Part shown: one piece after another, positions 1 to 8,282 of the stretch
Numbering within the stretch: the stretch's first letter is position 1
Layout: each line of letters starts with the position of its first letter
NCBI GenBank assembly: GCA_002292855.1
Contig: DBBY01000049.1
Coordinates: 17,182 to 35,729, forward strand
DNA: 18,548 nt
Direction: 5' to 3'
DNA from: Flavobacteriales bacterium UBA972
GTDB lineage: Bacteria > Bacteroidota > Bacteroidia > Flavobacteriales > Schleiferiaceae
The notes under the pieces: generated by a model
Databases searched by the model: none
Told to the model about the DNA's origin: nothing
The model's input: only the letters and a program-made list of their open reading frames with translations
Translations under genes and position numbers: made by a program

Positions 1-17
1 CGCTTTAACTTCGCACC

Positions 18-1109
18 ATGTCTGACTTTCTGCCCCTAAACGGCACCGACCACATCGAAATTTATGTGGGCAACGCCAAGCAATCTGCCCACTACTTCAA
101 GACGGCCTTTGGCTTTCAGGATCTTGCCTACGCGGGCTTAGAAACGGGGCTTAAGGACCGCACCTCCTATGTGCTGAGGCAAGACAAGATCATTCTGGTG
201 CTCACCTCGCCCCTGACCTCGACCAGCCCTGTTAACGACCACCTGGTCAAGCACGGCGACGGCGTCAAAAATTGTTCGCTTTGGGTCGATGACGCCACCA
301 AGAGTTGGCATGAAACCACCTCGCGCGGAGCCGAGTCCGCCTTTGAACCCTACACCTTAACCGACGAGCAGGGCAGCGTGGTTTTAGCTGGAATCAAAGC
401 CTACGGCGATACCGTTCACGTTTTTGTGGAGCGCAAAAACTACCGAGGTGCCTTCATGCCGGGCTTTATGCCGCTCAAGCGCGCGTTTCAGCCGGCCGAC
501 TGCGGCCTGAAGTTCATCGACCACATGGTGGGCAACGTGGGCTGGGGCGAAATGAACACCTGGGTAGGCTTCTATGCCAAAGTAATGGGTTTCAACCAGT
601 TGGTTTCGTTTGACGACAAAGACATCAGCACGGAGTACACCGCCCTAATGTCTAAGGTGATGAGCAATGGCGACGGCCGCATCAAGTTCCCAATCAACGA
701 ACCCGCCGAGGGCCGCAAAAAGTCCCAAATCGAAGAGTACATCGACTTCTACGGCGGGCCGGGCGTGCAGCACCTTGCCTTGGCTACCGACAACATCATC
801 GAAACGGTCACCGAACTCCGTGCACGCGGTGTTGACTTTTTGGCCATTCCCGATTCCTACTACGACGAGGTCCTTGACCGCGTGGGCGAGATTGACGAAG
901 ACCTCGCCCCGCTTCGCGAGCTCGGAATTTTGGTCGACCGCGACGACGAGGGCTACCTGCTTCAGCTCTTCACCAAGCCTCTGATGGACCGTCCGACGGT
1001 ATTCTTCGAAATCATCCAGCGCAAAGGCGCCAAGTCCTTCGGAAAAGGCAACTTCAAGGCCCTCTTCGAATCCATCGAGCGCGAACAAGAACGCCGCGGA
1101 ACGCTGTAA
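18..1109 (+). CDS. hppD: 4-hydroxyphenylpyruvate dioxygenase
   Basis: This cytosolic non-heme Fe(II) enzyme converts 4-hydroxyphenylpyruvate to homogentisate in tyrosine degradation. The 363-residue product has the two-domain vicinal-oxygen-chelate layout: an N-terminal half (about 8-150) and a catalytic C-terminal half (about 160-335). The expected 2-His-1-Glu iron triad is visible as H169 (in DHMVGN), H252 (in QHLAL) and E331 (in FFEIIQR). The C-terminal stretch LLQLFTKPLMDRPTVFFEII is the family hallmark, and length is normal for bacterial HPPD. The ATG at 18 gives the standard N-terminus, with the first VOC strand beginning at DHIEIYVGNA. Only 17 bases lie upstream, so operon partners (often homogentisate dioxygenase in this phylum) cannot be seen. 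The stop codon sits inside a 14-base tandem duplication, and a hairpin terminator follows 33 bases later. No frameshift or missing residue is seen; family assignment is secure. Confidence 0.97.
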   Translation: MSDFLPLNGTDHIEIYVGNAKQSAHYFKTAFGFQDLAYAGLETGLKDRTSYVLRQDKIILVLTSPLTSTSPVNDHLVKHGDGVKNCSLWVDDATKSWHETTSRGAESAFEPYTLTDEQGSVVLAGIKAYGDTVHVFVERKNYRGAFMPGFMPLKRAFQPADCGLKFIDHMVGNVGWGEMNTWVGFYAKVMGFNQLVSFDDKDISTEYTALMSKVMSNGDGRIKFPINEPAEGRKKSQIEEYIDFYGGPGVQHLALATDNIIETVTELRARGVDFLAIPDSYYDEVLDRVGEIDEDLAPLRELGILVDRDDEGYLLQLFTKPLMDRPTVFFEIIQRKGAKSFGKGNFKALFESIEREQERRGTL

Positions 1110-1128
1110 GCGGCACGCTGTAAGCGGA
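1101..1128. repeat. 14-bp tandem duplication over the hppD stop codon
   Basis: The unit ACGCTGTAAGCGG is present at 1101-1113 and again at 1115-1127, a 14-base period with a single differing final base (C then A). The first copy carries the last two sense codons and TAA stop of hppD; the second copy lies just after it, in another frame. It looks like a recent slippage duplication without effect on the protein. Confidence 0.85.
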
Positions 1129-1141
1129 CCACTTTAAATGC

Positions 1142-1167
1142 AAAACGGGGGCTCAGGCCCCCGTTTT
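1142..1167. terminator. bidirectional intrinsic terminator between convergent genes
   Basis: A perfect stem AAAACGGGGG (1142-1151) pairs with CCCCCGTTTT (1158-1167); one further C-G pair closes a 4-base TCAG loop. It ends in T5 on the plus strand and T4 on the minus strand. It lies between the end of hppD (+) and the end of the GT117/DUF2723 gene (-), so one hairpin can terminate both convergent transcripts. Confidence 0.9.
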
Positions 1168-1193
1168 TGTTCTCGCTAGCTCGGTCGCCCTTG

Positions 1194-4100
1194 CTACTGC
1201 TGGGGCTGGTTTGCCACGCCAAACTGCTGCGCGTACTTCTCGTAGAGCTGCACGGTCGGGTCTGCCATGTAGGCTTCCTGGGTAAGTCCCATTCCCTGAT
1301 TGCCCTGAGCGTACTGAAGATTCACCCGAGCAAGCATCTGCAGGTACTGCAGGTTGGCATCGATCTCGCCGCGAACCTGGCGCGCCTGCTTGCCCTTGAA
1401 CTGCCCATAGTAATCCAAGCGCTGCACAATGTCGGTCTTGAAGCCCTCGATGGTGCTCAAGGCTGTCTTCTTGTCTCCAGCCGCAAAGTAGGCCTCAATG
1501 AGCCCAAGGGTAAAGTAGTCGTAGCCAAGCTTAGAGGTCGGCATCTTGGCCGAGGCCGTATTAAGCACCTCAATGGCCTTATCGCTTTGGCCGTTGCGCA
1601 CCAGAGCAAGGGCAGTGCGGGCATAGGTAGCGCGAAGATTGTAGCTCGACCGGCGAACCGTCTCGTCTAAGAACACGTCGGGGACCTCCATATTGCCAAA
1701 GTTGAACCGGCCTTCAAGGCCCTCTGGGTTTACCATAAGATTATAGCACTTGTCGGTATTTACCGAACCGAACTCATAGCCATTGCCCGCACCCGGGGTA
1801 GCAAAAGGCGTCAATCGGTAGGCAACGCCCTCTAGGCGCAGATAGTCCTGCAGCCAAAAAAACGAACTCGCCGAACTCCCCACCGTCGTAGAGAAGTAAA
1901 TCGGGCGACTCCAATCGTTGTTGGCAATGAGGTCGATGAGCATTAGGTCGCGCTTGGCAACAATGCTGCTGCCCCAGTTCCAATCGATGTAGTCGGGAAT
2001 TAGAGCGGAATCCGTAGCAAGTCCGGCCTTAATAACGTCGGCCTTGTTAATGGGCACTCTGAAGTTCTTCATCGGGAAGAACTGCAGCTTCTTAGGGCTG
2101 TCGGTGCCACCAAAAGCGGTGAACATCACGGCATCGTCGCTGCGCTTGGCATAGTCCAAAAAGTCCTTGACGTACCAACGGCCTTGCAGACCCATTTCTT
2201 GGTAGTACAACACGTCACGGGTCCCCTGCACGTATTCTGACTTGGTAAAGGAGAAGGGAACAGGGCTGCTGTCGTAGAACTTGCGCTTCATCATGTCGAT
2301 GTACCAGTCGGTATTAAGCAGCGAAAGGTTGACAATGCGCACGTCGGTGCGGTAGCCCTCGACCTCTTGCACGTACCACAGCGGGAAGGTGTCGTTGTCT
2401 CCGTTGGTGAACAAAATGGCGTTGGGCTCACAGCTGTCGAGGTACATCTTGGCGATGTCGCGTGCCGTGTAGCGGTTGCTGCGGTCGTGGTCGTCCCAGT
2501 TCTCTGCAACCATAATGGTCGGAACCCCCAAGGTCAGCACCGTAACACCCAGGGCCAGCGCCGTCGAGCGGTACTTGGCGAGCAGCTCATACAGGGCAAC
2601 TACCCCAAGGCCCACCCAAATCGCAAATACATAAAACGATCCCACAAAGGCGTAGTCGCGCTCGCGCGGCTCAAAGGGCTTGTGGTTGGTGTACACCACA
2701 ATAGCAAGCCCGGTAAACAAAAAGAGCAGGGTAATGACCCAGGCATTGCGCTGGTCGCGCTTGGCCTGAAACCACAGACCCAGCAAACCAAGAATAAGGG
2801 GCAGGGCGTAGTAGTAGTTGCGGCCCTCTTGCTTGGCCATCGAATCCGGCAGGTTGGACTGCGGCCCGAGACGCATCTCGTCGATGAAGTCAATTCCCGT
2901 CATCCAGTTGCCATTGACCAGCTCATAGCGGTTCTGGTCGTCGTTCTGGCGCCCGGCAAAATTCCACATGAAATAGCGGAACCACATCTGGCCTACCTGA
3001 TAGTCTAAAAAGTACTTAAAGTGCTCGGAGAACGTGATTTTTTTGTCGGGATTGGCGCCAAAAATCTTCTTGTAGTTTTCTACGTGGTCTGCTTGGTCAG
3101 ACCACATCCTCGGGAAAAATCCCACGTCGCTCTTGGCATAATTAGGCTTCTCGGCCCTTGCTTCGTTGACCACCTCGTACCTGCCCGTAGCCTCGCTAAA
3201 GAGGTAGGTCGGCGCACCGTCGCTGTAGGGTTTTTGGTTGTCGAGCTTGCTGTTGAAACTCTGGCCATAAAGCACGGGCCAGTCTCCGTACTGCTCGCGG
3301 TTGTAGTAGGCCAAAAGCGACAGGGCATCCTCGGGGTTGTTCTCATCAATGGGAGTGTTGGCGTTGGAGCGAACGGCCAGCACGACGAAGCTCGAGTAGC
3401 CTATCAAAATCATCACCACGGCCAAAATGCCCTGCTCCACCAGCGGACGATTGGTCTTTACGGCCCAACGAATTCCGAAATAAACCCCCGCAACAATAGC
3501 AAGTGCCATTAGGGCAGAACCCGAGTTTTTGGGTAGGCCAATGCTGTTGACCGCCGTGATTTCAAAGAGGCCAAACAAGCGCAAAATAACGGGAACGATT
3601 ACCGCAAAAACCAAAGCGAGCACCACCACCGCCGCAGCGTTTGCCACGACCCAAGTCCTCAGGGTGACTTTAGGGTAGTTTTTGTAGAAGTAGATCATTA
3701 CCACGGCCGGAATAATCAAGAACACCAGAATGTGAACCCCAATAGAAAGTCCGGTTAAATAAGCCACCAAAAGAAGCCAACGGTTGGCACGAGGATCGTG
3801 GTCGGTAGAGGCCTCCCACTTAAGAGCCGCCCAAAACGCTGCCGCCGTAAAGAAACTCGACATGGCATAAACCTCGCCCTCGACGGCGCTGTACCAAAAA
3901 GAATCGGACCATGTGAAGGCCAGAGCGCCCACAAGACCGGAGCCCAAAATCGCAATATTTTGGCCTAAAGACTCCTCGCCGCGGACCAGTTTTTTGGCGA
4001 GCATGGTGATGGTCCAAAACAAAAAGGGAATCGAGAGAGCCGAAGAGAGTCCGCTCGTGAAATTGACCCAGTAGGCCTGGCGCGTCACGTCGCCCAAGGC

Positions 4101-4301
4101 GAGCTGAGACATGACGTTGGCAATGAGCTGAAACACGGGAGCGCCCGGAGGGTGGCCCACCTCAAGCTTTACCGAAGTGGTGATGTATTCTCCACAATCC
4201 CAGAAACTTACAGTGGGCTCAAGGGTGAGGGTATAGGTGATTAGGGCAACTGCAAAAGTTGTCCAGCCAAGGGCGTTATTCCAAAAACGGTAGTTGTTCA
4301 T
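1194..4301 (-). CDS. GT117/DUF2723 family polytopic membrane protein (putative glycosyltransferase)
   Basis: This 1035-residue inner-membrane protein belongs to the Bacteroidota-enriched DUF2723 family, also named glycosyltransferase family 117. It resembles GT-C enzymes that use lipid-linked sugars; the substrate is unknown. The N-terminus has a first membrane helix (about 11-28) and then the family motif WDCGEY (34-39) with acidic D35 and E38, followed by GHPPGAP (49-55). Many hydrophobic segments run to about 310. A soluble insert spans about 315-490, more helices lie at about 498-600, and EPRERDY is at 544-550. A large C-terminal soluble part starts with NGDNDTFPLWYVQEVEGYR (633-651) and ends in a helical, TPR-like tail rich in Q and A. 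The gene lies 41 bases after sufD on the same strand, with a possible promoter in that gap, so it may be read both from suf and alone. A role in glycosylating exported proteins is inference from the family. Confidence 0.85.
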   Translation of the reverse strand: MNNYRFWNNALGWTTFAVALITYTLTLEPTVSFWDCGEYITTSVKLEVGHPPGAPVFQLIANVMSQLALGDVTRQAYWVNFTSGLSSALSIPFLFWTITMLAKKLVRGEESLGQNIAILGSGLVGALAFTWSDSFWYSAVEGEVYAMSSFFTAAAFWAALKWEASTDHDPRANRWLLLVAYLTGLSIGVHILVFLIIPAVVMIYFYKNYPKVTLRTWVVANAAAVVVLALVFAVIVPVILRLFGLFEITAVNSIGLPKNSGSALMALAIVAGVYFGIRWAVKTNRPLVEQGILAVVMILIGYSSFVVLAVRSNANTPIDENNPEDALSLLAYYNREQYGDWPVLYGQSFNSKLDNQKPYSDGAPTYLFSEATGRYEVVNEARAEKPNYAKSDVGFFPRMWSDQADHVENYKKIFGANPDKKITFSEHFKYFLDYQVGQMWFRYFMWNFAGRQNDDQNRYELVNGNWMTGIDFIDEMRLGPQSNLPDSMAKQEGRNYYYALPLILGLLGLWFQAKRDQRNAWVITLLFLFTGLAIVVYTNHKPFEPRERDYAFVGSFYVFAIWVGLGVVALYELLAKYRSTALALGVTVLTLGVPTIMVAENWDDHDRSNRYTARDIAKMYLDSCEPNAILFTNGDNDTFPLWYVQEVEGYRTDVRIVNLSLLNTDWYIDMMKRKFYDSSPVPFSFTKSEYVQGTRDVLYYQEMGLQGRWYVKDFLDYAKRSDDAVMFTAFGGTDSPKKLQFFPMKNFRVPINKADVIKAGLATDSALIPDYIDWNWGSSIVAKRDLMLIDLIANNDWSRPIYFSTTVGSSASSFFWLQDYLRLEGVAYRLTPFATPGAGNGYEFGSVNTDKCYNLMVNPEGLEGRFNFGNMEVPDVFLDETVRRSSYNLRATYARTALALVRNGQSDKAIEVLNTASAKMPTSKLGYDYFTLGLIEAYFAAGDKKTALSTIEGFKTDIVQRLDYYGQFKGKQARQVRGEIDANLQYLQMLARVNLQYAQGNQGMGLTQEAYMADPTVQLYEKYAQQFGVANQPQQ

Positions 4302-4326
4302 CGCAGCGGTCTTTAAGACGGAGCAG

Positions 4327-4361
4327 CGAAGATACCGAATCCTTACAAGTCGAGGGTCAAA
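4327..4361 (-). promoter_or_regulatory. possible promoter for the GT117/DUF2723 gene
   Basis: On the minus strand TATCTTCG (4334-4327) matches the Bacteroidota -7 consensus TAnnTTTG at all but one base. TTTG at 4361-4358 lies 23 bases upstream, at the long end of usual -33 spacing. The ATG at 4301 is about 25 bases downstream, the same geometry as the candidate promoter before sufA. The -33 part overlaps the end of sufD. This is consensus matching by eye only. Confidence 0.35.
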
Positions 4362-5662
4362 TCAACCCCTAATTTGCCCGCAATGAGCTTGTGCAGCTTG
4401 GCATTGAGGGAGGGGTGGTCGATTCCGGCCAACGCGTCTTCGGCGAAGGCCAGCATCAGCATGGCGCGGGCCTCGGGCTCCCGAATGCCTCTTGCGCGCA
4501 GGTAAAATAGAGCGTCTTCGTCGAGTTGTCCGACGGTACAGCCGTGCGAGCAGCGCACGTCGTCGGCAAAAATCTCGAGCTGGGGCTTGGCGTTGACCTC
4601 GGCCGTCTGGTGCAGCACCAGGTTGGCATTCTGCTGGTATGCGTCGGTCTTTTGCGCCTCGCGGTGCACGTAGATTCGTCCGTTAAAAACGCCCTTGGAA
4701 CCCTCGTCGTAGATGCCCTTGTAGTTCTCGTGCGAACTGCAGTGGGGCGCGCGATGGTCGACCAGGGTGTGGTGGTCCACAAGCTGCTTGCCCTTGCCCA
4801 GGGTGAGCCCCAGCATGCGGGCCTCTGCGCCCGGGCCGTTGAGAATAATGTCAAGGTTGTTGCGAATGAAGCGTCCGCCCGTGCTAATTGTATGCACCTG
4901 CGAGCGGCTGCTGCGGTCTTGGTGAATACGCGTATGCTGGGTCATCGAAGCCAAGGGGCCGTCATGCTGCAGCTTTACCCACCGAAGCTGAGCGCCTTCT
5001 GCGAGGAAGGCCTCGTCCACCGAATTGGTCCAGGTCGGCTGGTCCGACAAAGACTGGTGGCGCTCAATGATCTCGACCTGGGAATTCACTCCTAAAACTA
5101 CGAGGTTGCGCACTTGAATCGCGCGGGGCTCGGTTCCGCTGGTAATCGACAAAAGCTGAATGGGCCGGTCCACCACCACATTGTCGGGCACGACCACGTA
5201 GATTCCGTCCCAAGCAAGGGCCGTATTGAGCTGGGCCAGAGGGCCTAAGTCCTCGGTCAACTGGGCAAAGTAGCGTTCGATGGTTTCGGGGTACTTCTTC
5301 CAGGCCGACGAGAGCGTGCACACATCAAATCCCTGATGGGTGGTGTCGCTCAGCCAACTCGTGTAGCGTCCGTTCAAAAAGACCACACGGTAGGCGTCTA
5401 ACTCATTGACCAAGAAGCGCTTAATGTCGGCATATTCCAAGTGCTCGTCCTCGAGTGCGGCGCAGGGCGAGTTCAATGCATAGTGCGGACTCAGCACGGG
5501 CTTTAGCGAACTGTACTTCCAGTCTTCGTCTTTCTGTGTTGGGAAGCCCTTGGACTCAAACAGTTCCATCGCGCGCCGACGCCGATCGCGCACCGCATCG
5601 CTCGAGTAGGCCGTCAGTTCCTTCTCGTGCAGCCAATACTGCGCAGAGATGCGGTCGTTCAC
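4343..5662 (-). CDS. sufD: Fe-S cluster assembly protein SufD
   Basis: SufD is the SufB paralogue in the cytosolic SufBC2D scaffold that assembles Fe-S clusters. The product has the SufB/SufD beta-helix core and the C-terminal family block: DDVRCSHGCTVGQLDEDA, with Cys and His near residues 371-375, then FYLRARGI. I chose the GTG at 5662-5660, giving 439 residues that begin (M)NDRISAQYWL. It overlaps the sufC stop as GTGA and has a full GGAGGT at 5671-5666 at good spacing. An upstream in-frame ATG at 5683 would add seven residues (MDQKGGR) but would overlap sufC by 25 bases and place the ribosome-binding sequence inside the gene. The usual next gene, sufS, is absent; a GT117/DUF2723 membrane protein follows instead. 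Assignment rests on the C-terminal block and position after sufC. Confidence 0.95.
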   Translation of the reverse strand: MNDRISAQYWLHEKELTAYSSDAVRDRRRRAMELFESKGFPTQKDEDWKYSSLKPVLSPHYALNSPCAALEDEHLEYADIKRFLVNELDAYRVVFLNGRYTSWLSDTTHQGFDVCTLSSAWKKYPETIERYFAQLTEDLGPLAQLNTALAWDGIYVVVPDNVVVDRPIQLLSITSGTEPRAIQVRNLVVLGVNSQVEIIERHQSLSDQPTWTNSVDEAFLAEGAQLRWVKLQHDGPLASMTQHTRIHQDRSSRSQVHTISTGGRFIRNNLDIILNGPGAEARMLGLTLGKGKQLVDHHTLVDHRAPHCSSHENYKGIYDEGSKGVFNGRIYVHREAQKTDAYQQNANLVLHQTAEVNAKPQLEIFADDVRCSHGCTVGQLDEDALFYLRARGIREPEARAMLMLAFAEDALAGIDHPSLNAKLHKLIAGKLGVDLTLDL

Positions 5663-6408
5663 TCTACCTCCTTTTTGATCCAATCGTAGCCGCGCTCCTC
5701 AAGGGCGTAGGCAAGCGATTTATCGCCGGCTTTGACGATTCGGCCGTTCAAGAGCACGTGGACGACGTCGGGTATGATGTAGTCCAAAAGGCGCTGGTAG
5801 TGCGTGATAACCACAAAACTTGCCTTGGCGGAGCGCAGGCCGTTGACCCCTTGGGCCACAATGCGCAGGGCGTCGATGTCTAAGCCAGAGTCCGTTTCGT
5901 CCAAAATGGCAAGACGGGGCTCGAGCATGGCCATCTGAAAGATTTCGTTGCGCTTTTTTTCTCCGCCTGAGAAACCTTCGTTGAGGCTGCGGCTCAAGAA
6001 GCCCTTATCCATCTCCAGGAGCTGAAGGGCTTCGCGCATTTTTTTGAGCATGGACGAAGCATCCAAGGCCTCTTCGCCTCGGGCAGCGCGCACGGCGTTG
6101 AGCGCCGTCTTCACAAAATTCGAAACACTCACGCCTGGAATCTCTACCGGGTACTGAAAACCGAGAAAAAGCCCAAGGTGCGCCCGCTCTTCGGGAGCGA
6201 GTTCCAGAATGGATTTTCCGTCCCACAGCACGTCGCCGCTAGTGACTTGATACTCCTCACGGCCGGCAATCACGCTGCTGAGGGTGGATTTTCCGGATCC
6301 ATTAGGACCCATGATGGCGTGAACCTCTCCGGGTTTCACGGTCAAATTGACCCCACGCAAAATTTCTTTATCGCCAATGGAGGCGTGCAACTCTCTAATT
6401 TCTAACAT
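5659..6408 (-). CDS. sufC: Fe-S cluster assembly ATPase SufC
   Basis: SufC is the ABC-type ATPase of the SufBC2D complex; ATP-driven dimerization reshapes SufB-SufD during Fe-S cluster assembly. The 249-residue protein is a single soluble nucleotide-binding domain. Walker A is GPNGSGKST (34-42), the Q-loop lies near FQYP (84-87), the signature is FSGGE (146-150), Walker B is LAILDE (166-171) followed by the SufC-typical TDSGLDIDAL, and the H-loop histidine is H203. Length is normal and all ATPase motifs are intact. The start ATG lies 10 bases after the sufB stop, and the stop overlaps the sufD start by four bases, indicating one transcript and translational coupling. The SufC-specific TDSGLD block distinguishes it from transporter ATPases, and its neighbours agree. 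Confidence 0.98.
   Translation of the reverse strand: MLEIRELHASIGDKEILRGVNLTVKPGEVHAIMGPNGSGKSTLSSVIAGREEYQVTSGDVLWDGKSILELAPEERAHLGLFLGFQYPVEIPGVSVSNFVKTALNAVRAARGEEALDASSMLKKMREALQLLEMDKGFLSRSLNEGFSGGEKKRNEIFQMAMLEPRLAILDETDSGLDIDALRIVAQGVNGLRSAKASFVVITHYQRLLDYIIPDVVHVLLNGRIVKAGDKSLAYALEERGYDWIKKEVE
5666..5671 (-). promoter_or_regulatory. Shine-Dalgarno sequence deciding the sufD GTG start
   Basis: GGAGGT on the minus strand, preceded by AAAAA, stands three bases before the GTG at 5662. Good Shine-Dalgarno sequences are uncommon in Bacteroidota, so this one supports a coupled GTG start. It also encodes the Lys-Glu-Val end of SufC, so part of the match may reflect coding constraint. Confidence 0.6.
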
Positions 6409-6418
6409 ACTGCTATTA

Positions 6419-7855
6419 TTAACCTACCGAACCTTCAAGACTAATGGCCAGGAGCTTTTGGGCTTCTACCGCAAACTCCATGGGAAGTTGGTTGAGAACT
6501 TCCTTGGCGTATCCGTTGATGATCAAGGCGATGGCCGCCTCCATATTCAGACCTCGCTGCTGGCAGTAGAAAATTTGGTCTTCTCCAATCTTGCTCGTCG
6601 TCGCTTCGTGCTCGGTTCGTGCGGTGGAGTTTTTGACTTCGATGTAGGGAAAGGTATGCGCCCCGCATCGGTCTCCCATGAGCAGGGAGTCGCACTGGCT
6701 GAAGTTGCGAGCATTTTCGGCGCGCGGACCCATTCGCACCAGTCCGCGGTAGGAATTATGGCTCTGCCCGGCCGAAATACCCTTGCTGATTATTGTAGAC
6801 TTGGTATTGCGACCAAGGTGGATCATTTTGGTGCCCGTGTCGGCCTGCTGGTGGTGGTTGGTTAGGGCTACGCTGTAAAACTCGCCGATGCTGTAGTCGC
6901 CCTTGAGGATGCAGCTGGGGTACTTCCAAGTAACGGCGCTGCCGGTCTCTACTTGGGTCCAGCTGATTTTGGCGTAGGCCTCGCAGATTCCGCGCTTGGT
7001 GACAAAATTGTAGACGCCTCCCTTGCCCTCGGCATCGCCGGGGTACCAGTTCTGCACGGTGGAGTACTTAATCTCAGCGTGGTCCAAGGCAACCAGTTCG
7101 ACCACGGCGGCATGAAGCTGGTTCTCGTCGCGCTGCGGGGCAGTACAGCCCTCGAGGTAGCTCACAAAACTGCCTTCGTCGGCCACCAGAAGCGTTCGCT
7201 CAAACTGGCCGGTGTTGGCCTCGTTGATTCTAAAGTAGGTGCTCAACTCCATGGGGCAGCGCACCCCCTTGGGAATGTAGCAAAAGGATCCGTCGGTAAA
7301 CACGGCGCTGTTAAGGGCTGCGTAGTAGTTGTCGGTTCGCGGAATCACGGTTCCGAGGTACTTTTTGACCAGCTCAGGGTGGTCTTGAATTGCCTCACTC
7401 ATGGAGCAAAAAATCACGCCCTTCTCGGCCAAGGTCTTCTTGAACGTGGTGGCCACCGAGACCGAGTCCACGATAATGTCCATGGCCACTCCGCTCAAAC
7501 GCTTCTGTTCGTTCAGGCTGATTCCCAGCTTTTCAAAGGTTTTAAGCAGCTCAGGGTCTACCTCGTCGAGGCTGCTAATCTGCTTTTTTACCGGGGCGGC
7601 GTAGTAGCTTATGGCCTGAAAGTCCACTTTTTGGTAGTTCACGTTTGCCCAGTCCGGCTCGTCCATTTCGAGCCAAATGCGGTAGGCCTCAAGGCGCCAC
7701 TCCGTCATCCATTGGGGCTCCATTTTTTTAGCGCTAATGCGGCGAATCACGTCTTCGCTGAGGCCCGCATCCATGCGGTCTGTTTCAATGTCTGAGTAGA
7801 AACCGTACTTGTAATCCGTAGCGGTAACCTCCTGCAGCAGTTCGTCTTGACTCAT
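6419..7855 (-). CDS. sufB: Fe-S cluster assembly scaffold SufB
   Basis: SufB is the scaffold subunit of SufBC2D on which Fe-S clusters are built from persulfide sulfur. The 478-residue protein has the diagnostic SufB sequence through its length, including FCYIPKGVRCPMELSTYFRI, then LEGCTAPQRDENQLHAAVVE and RGICEAYAKISWTQVETGSA in the beta-helix core. The C-terminal part has NFSQCDSLLMGDRCGAHTFP, then STARTEHEATTSKIGEDQIF with the conserved Glu and His, and YCQQRGL. Several cysteines that could carry sulfur or cluster are retained. The start MSQDELLQEV follows sufA by 11 bases. Length is normal, and the long N-terminal helical region distinguishes SufB from SufD. No defect is seen. Confidence 0.98.
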   Translation of the reverse strand: MSQDELLQEVTATDYKYGFYSDIETDRMDAGLSEDVIRRISAKKMEPQWMTEWRLEAYRIWLEMDEPDWANVNYQKVDFQAISYYAAPVKKQISSLDEVDPELLKTFEKLGISLNEQKRLSGVAMDIIVDSVSVATTFKKTLAEKGVIFCSMSEAIQDHPELVKKYLGTVIPRTDNYYAALNSAVFTDGSFCYIPKGVRCPMELSTYFRINEANTGQFERTLLVADEGSFVSYLEGCTAPQRDENQLHAAVVELVALDHAEIKYSTVQNWYPGDAEGKGGVYNFVTKRGICEAYAKISWTQVETGSAVTWKYPSCILKGDYSIGEFYSVALTNHHQQADTGTKMIHLGRNTKSTIISKGISAGQSHNSYRGLVRMGPRAENARNFSQCDSLLMGDRCGAHTFPYIEVKNSTARTEHEATTSKIGEDQIFYCQQRGLNMEAAIALIINGYAKEVLNQLPMEFAVEAQKLLAISLEGSVG

Positions 7856-7866
7856 AATAATTCGGT

Positions 7867-8196
7867 TTAGACGGCGAAGCTTTCGCCACAGCCGCAGGTG
7901 CGGGTGGCGTTGGGATTTTTAAACTCAAAACCCTTGCCGTTCAGGCCGCCGCTGTACTCTAGGGTGGTACCCAGCAGGTAAAGCAGGCTCTTTTTTTCAA
8001 CCAAAACTCGAATACCCTGATCTTCAAAGAGTTGATCGCCCTCTCGGGATTCAGCCACAAAGGTCATTTCATAGCTCAAGCCCGAACAGCCTCCACTCTT
8101 AACCCCTACGCGCAAAAAGGCTGTGTCGGGGTCGAGGCCCTCCTCGCGAATCAGCGTTAGGGCCTTTGCGGCGGCAATTTCAGAGATGTTTAGCAT
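7867..8196 (-). CDS. sufA: A-type Fe-S carrier protein (SufA/IscA/ErpA family)
   Basis: This 109-residue A-type carrier is thought to take Fe-S clusters from the SufBCD scaffold and hand them to apo-proteins in the cytosol. The three ligand cysteines of the HesB/IscA family are present: C37 in GGCSGLSY, and C101 and C103 in TCGCGESF near the C-terminus. The body matches the usual A-type fold in length and hydrophobic pattern. It is the first gene of the suf run, 11 bases before sufB, with a good TAnnTTTG -7 box 24 bases before its ATG. Whether the protein is better called SufA, IscA or ErpA cannot be decided from sequence; the symbol is by position in the operon. Confidence 0.93.
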   Translation of the reverse strand: MLNISEIAAAKALTLIREEGLDPDTAFLRVGVKSGGCSGLSYEMTFVAESREGDQLFEDQGIRVLVEKKSLLYLLGTTLEYSGGLNGKGFEFKNPNATRTCGCGESFAV

Positions 8197-8219
8197 TTTG
8201 GAAGAATTCTAAATAAGAA

Positions 8220-8227
8220 CAAAGATA
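8220..8227 (-). promoter_or_regulatory. candidate promoter -7 box of the suf operon
   Basis: TATCTTTG on the minus strand fits the Bacteroidota housekeeping -7 consensus TAnnTTTG exactly, 24 bases before the sufA ATG. No clear TTG -33 element was found at 17-23 bases upstream. The rest of the 86-base gap 8197-8282 holds only short imperfect inverted repeats; I saw no binding site for an iron or redox regulator there. Confidence 0.5.
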
Positions 8228-8282
8228 CTAACGCCAGCCCCTGCGTAATGTTTATAATATCGCCCCTTGCGCTGGCTTCAGC

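Noticed and set aside
1..17. End of an upstream gene before hppD
   Set aside because: Seventeen bases are too few to assign a frame; the three frames stop at different places and none can be preferred.
5659..5683. ATG at 5683 as the sufD start
   Set aside because: It would overlap sufC by 25 bases and bury the GGAGGT site; the coupled GTG at 5662 is a better fit.
6953..7795. 280-codon plus-strand open frame antisense to sufB
   Set aside because: Shadow of a highly conserved SufB sequence; no domain, and no promoter of its own seen.
8231..8276. Inverted repeat GCCAGC...GCTGGC after the amylase gene, considered as its terminator
   Set aside because: Arms are only six bases with a 32-base loop and no T tract; no clear intrinsic terminator was found for the amylase, so read-through into suf is possible but unproven.
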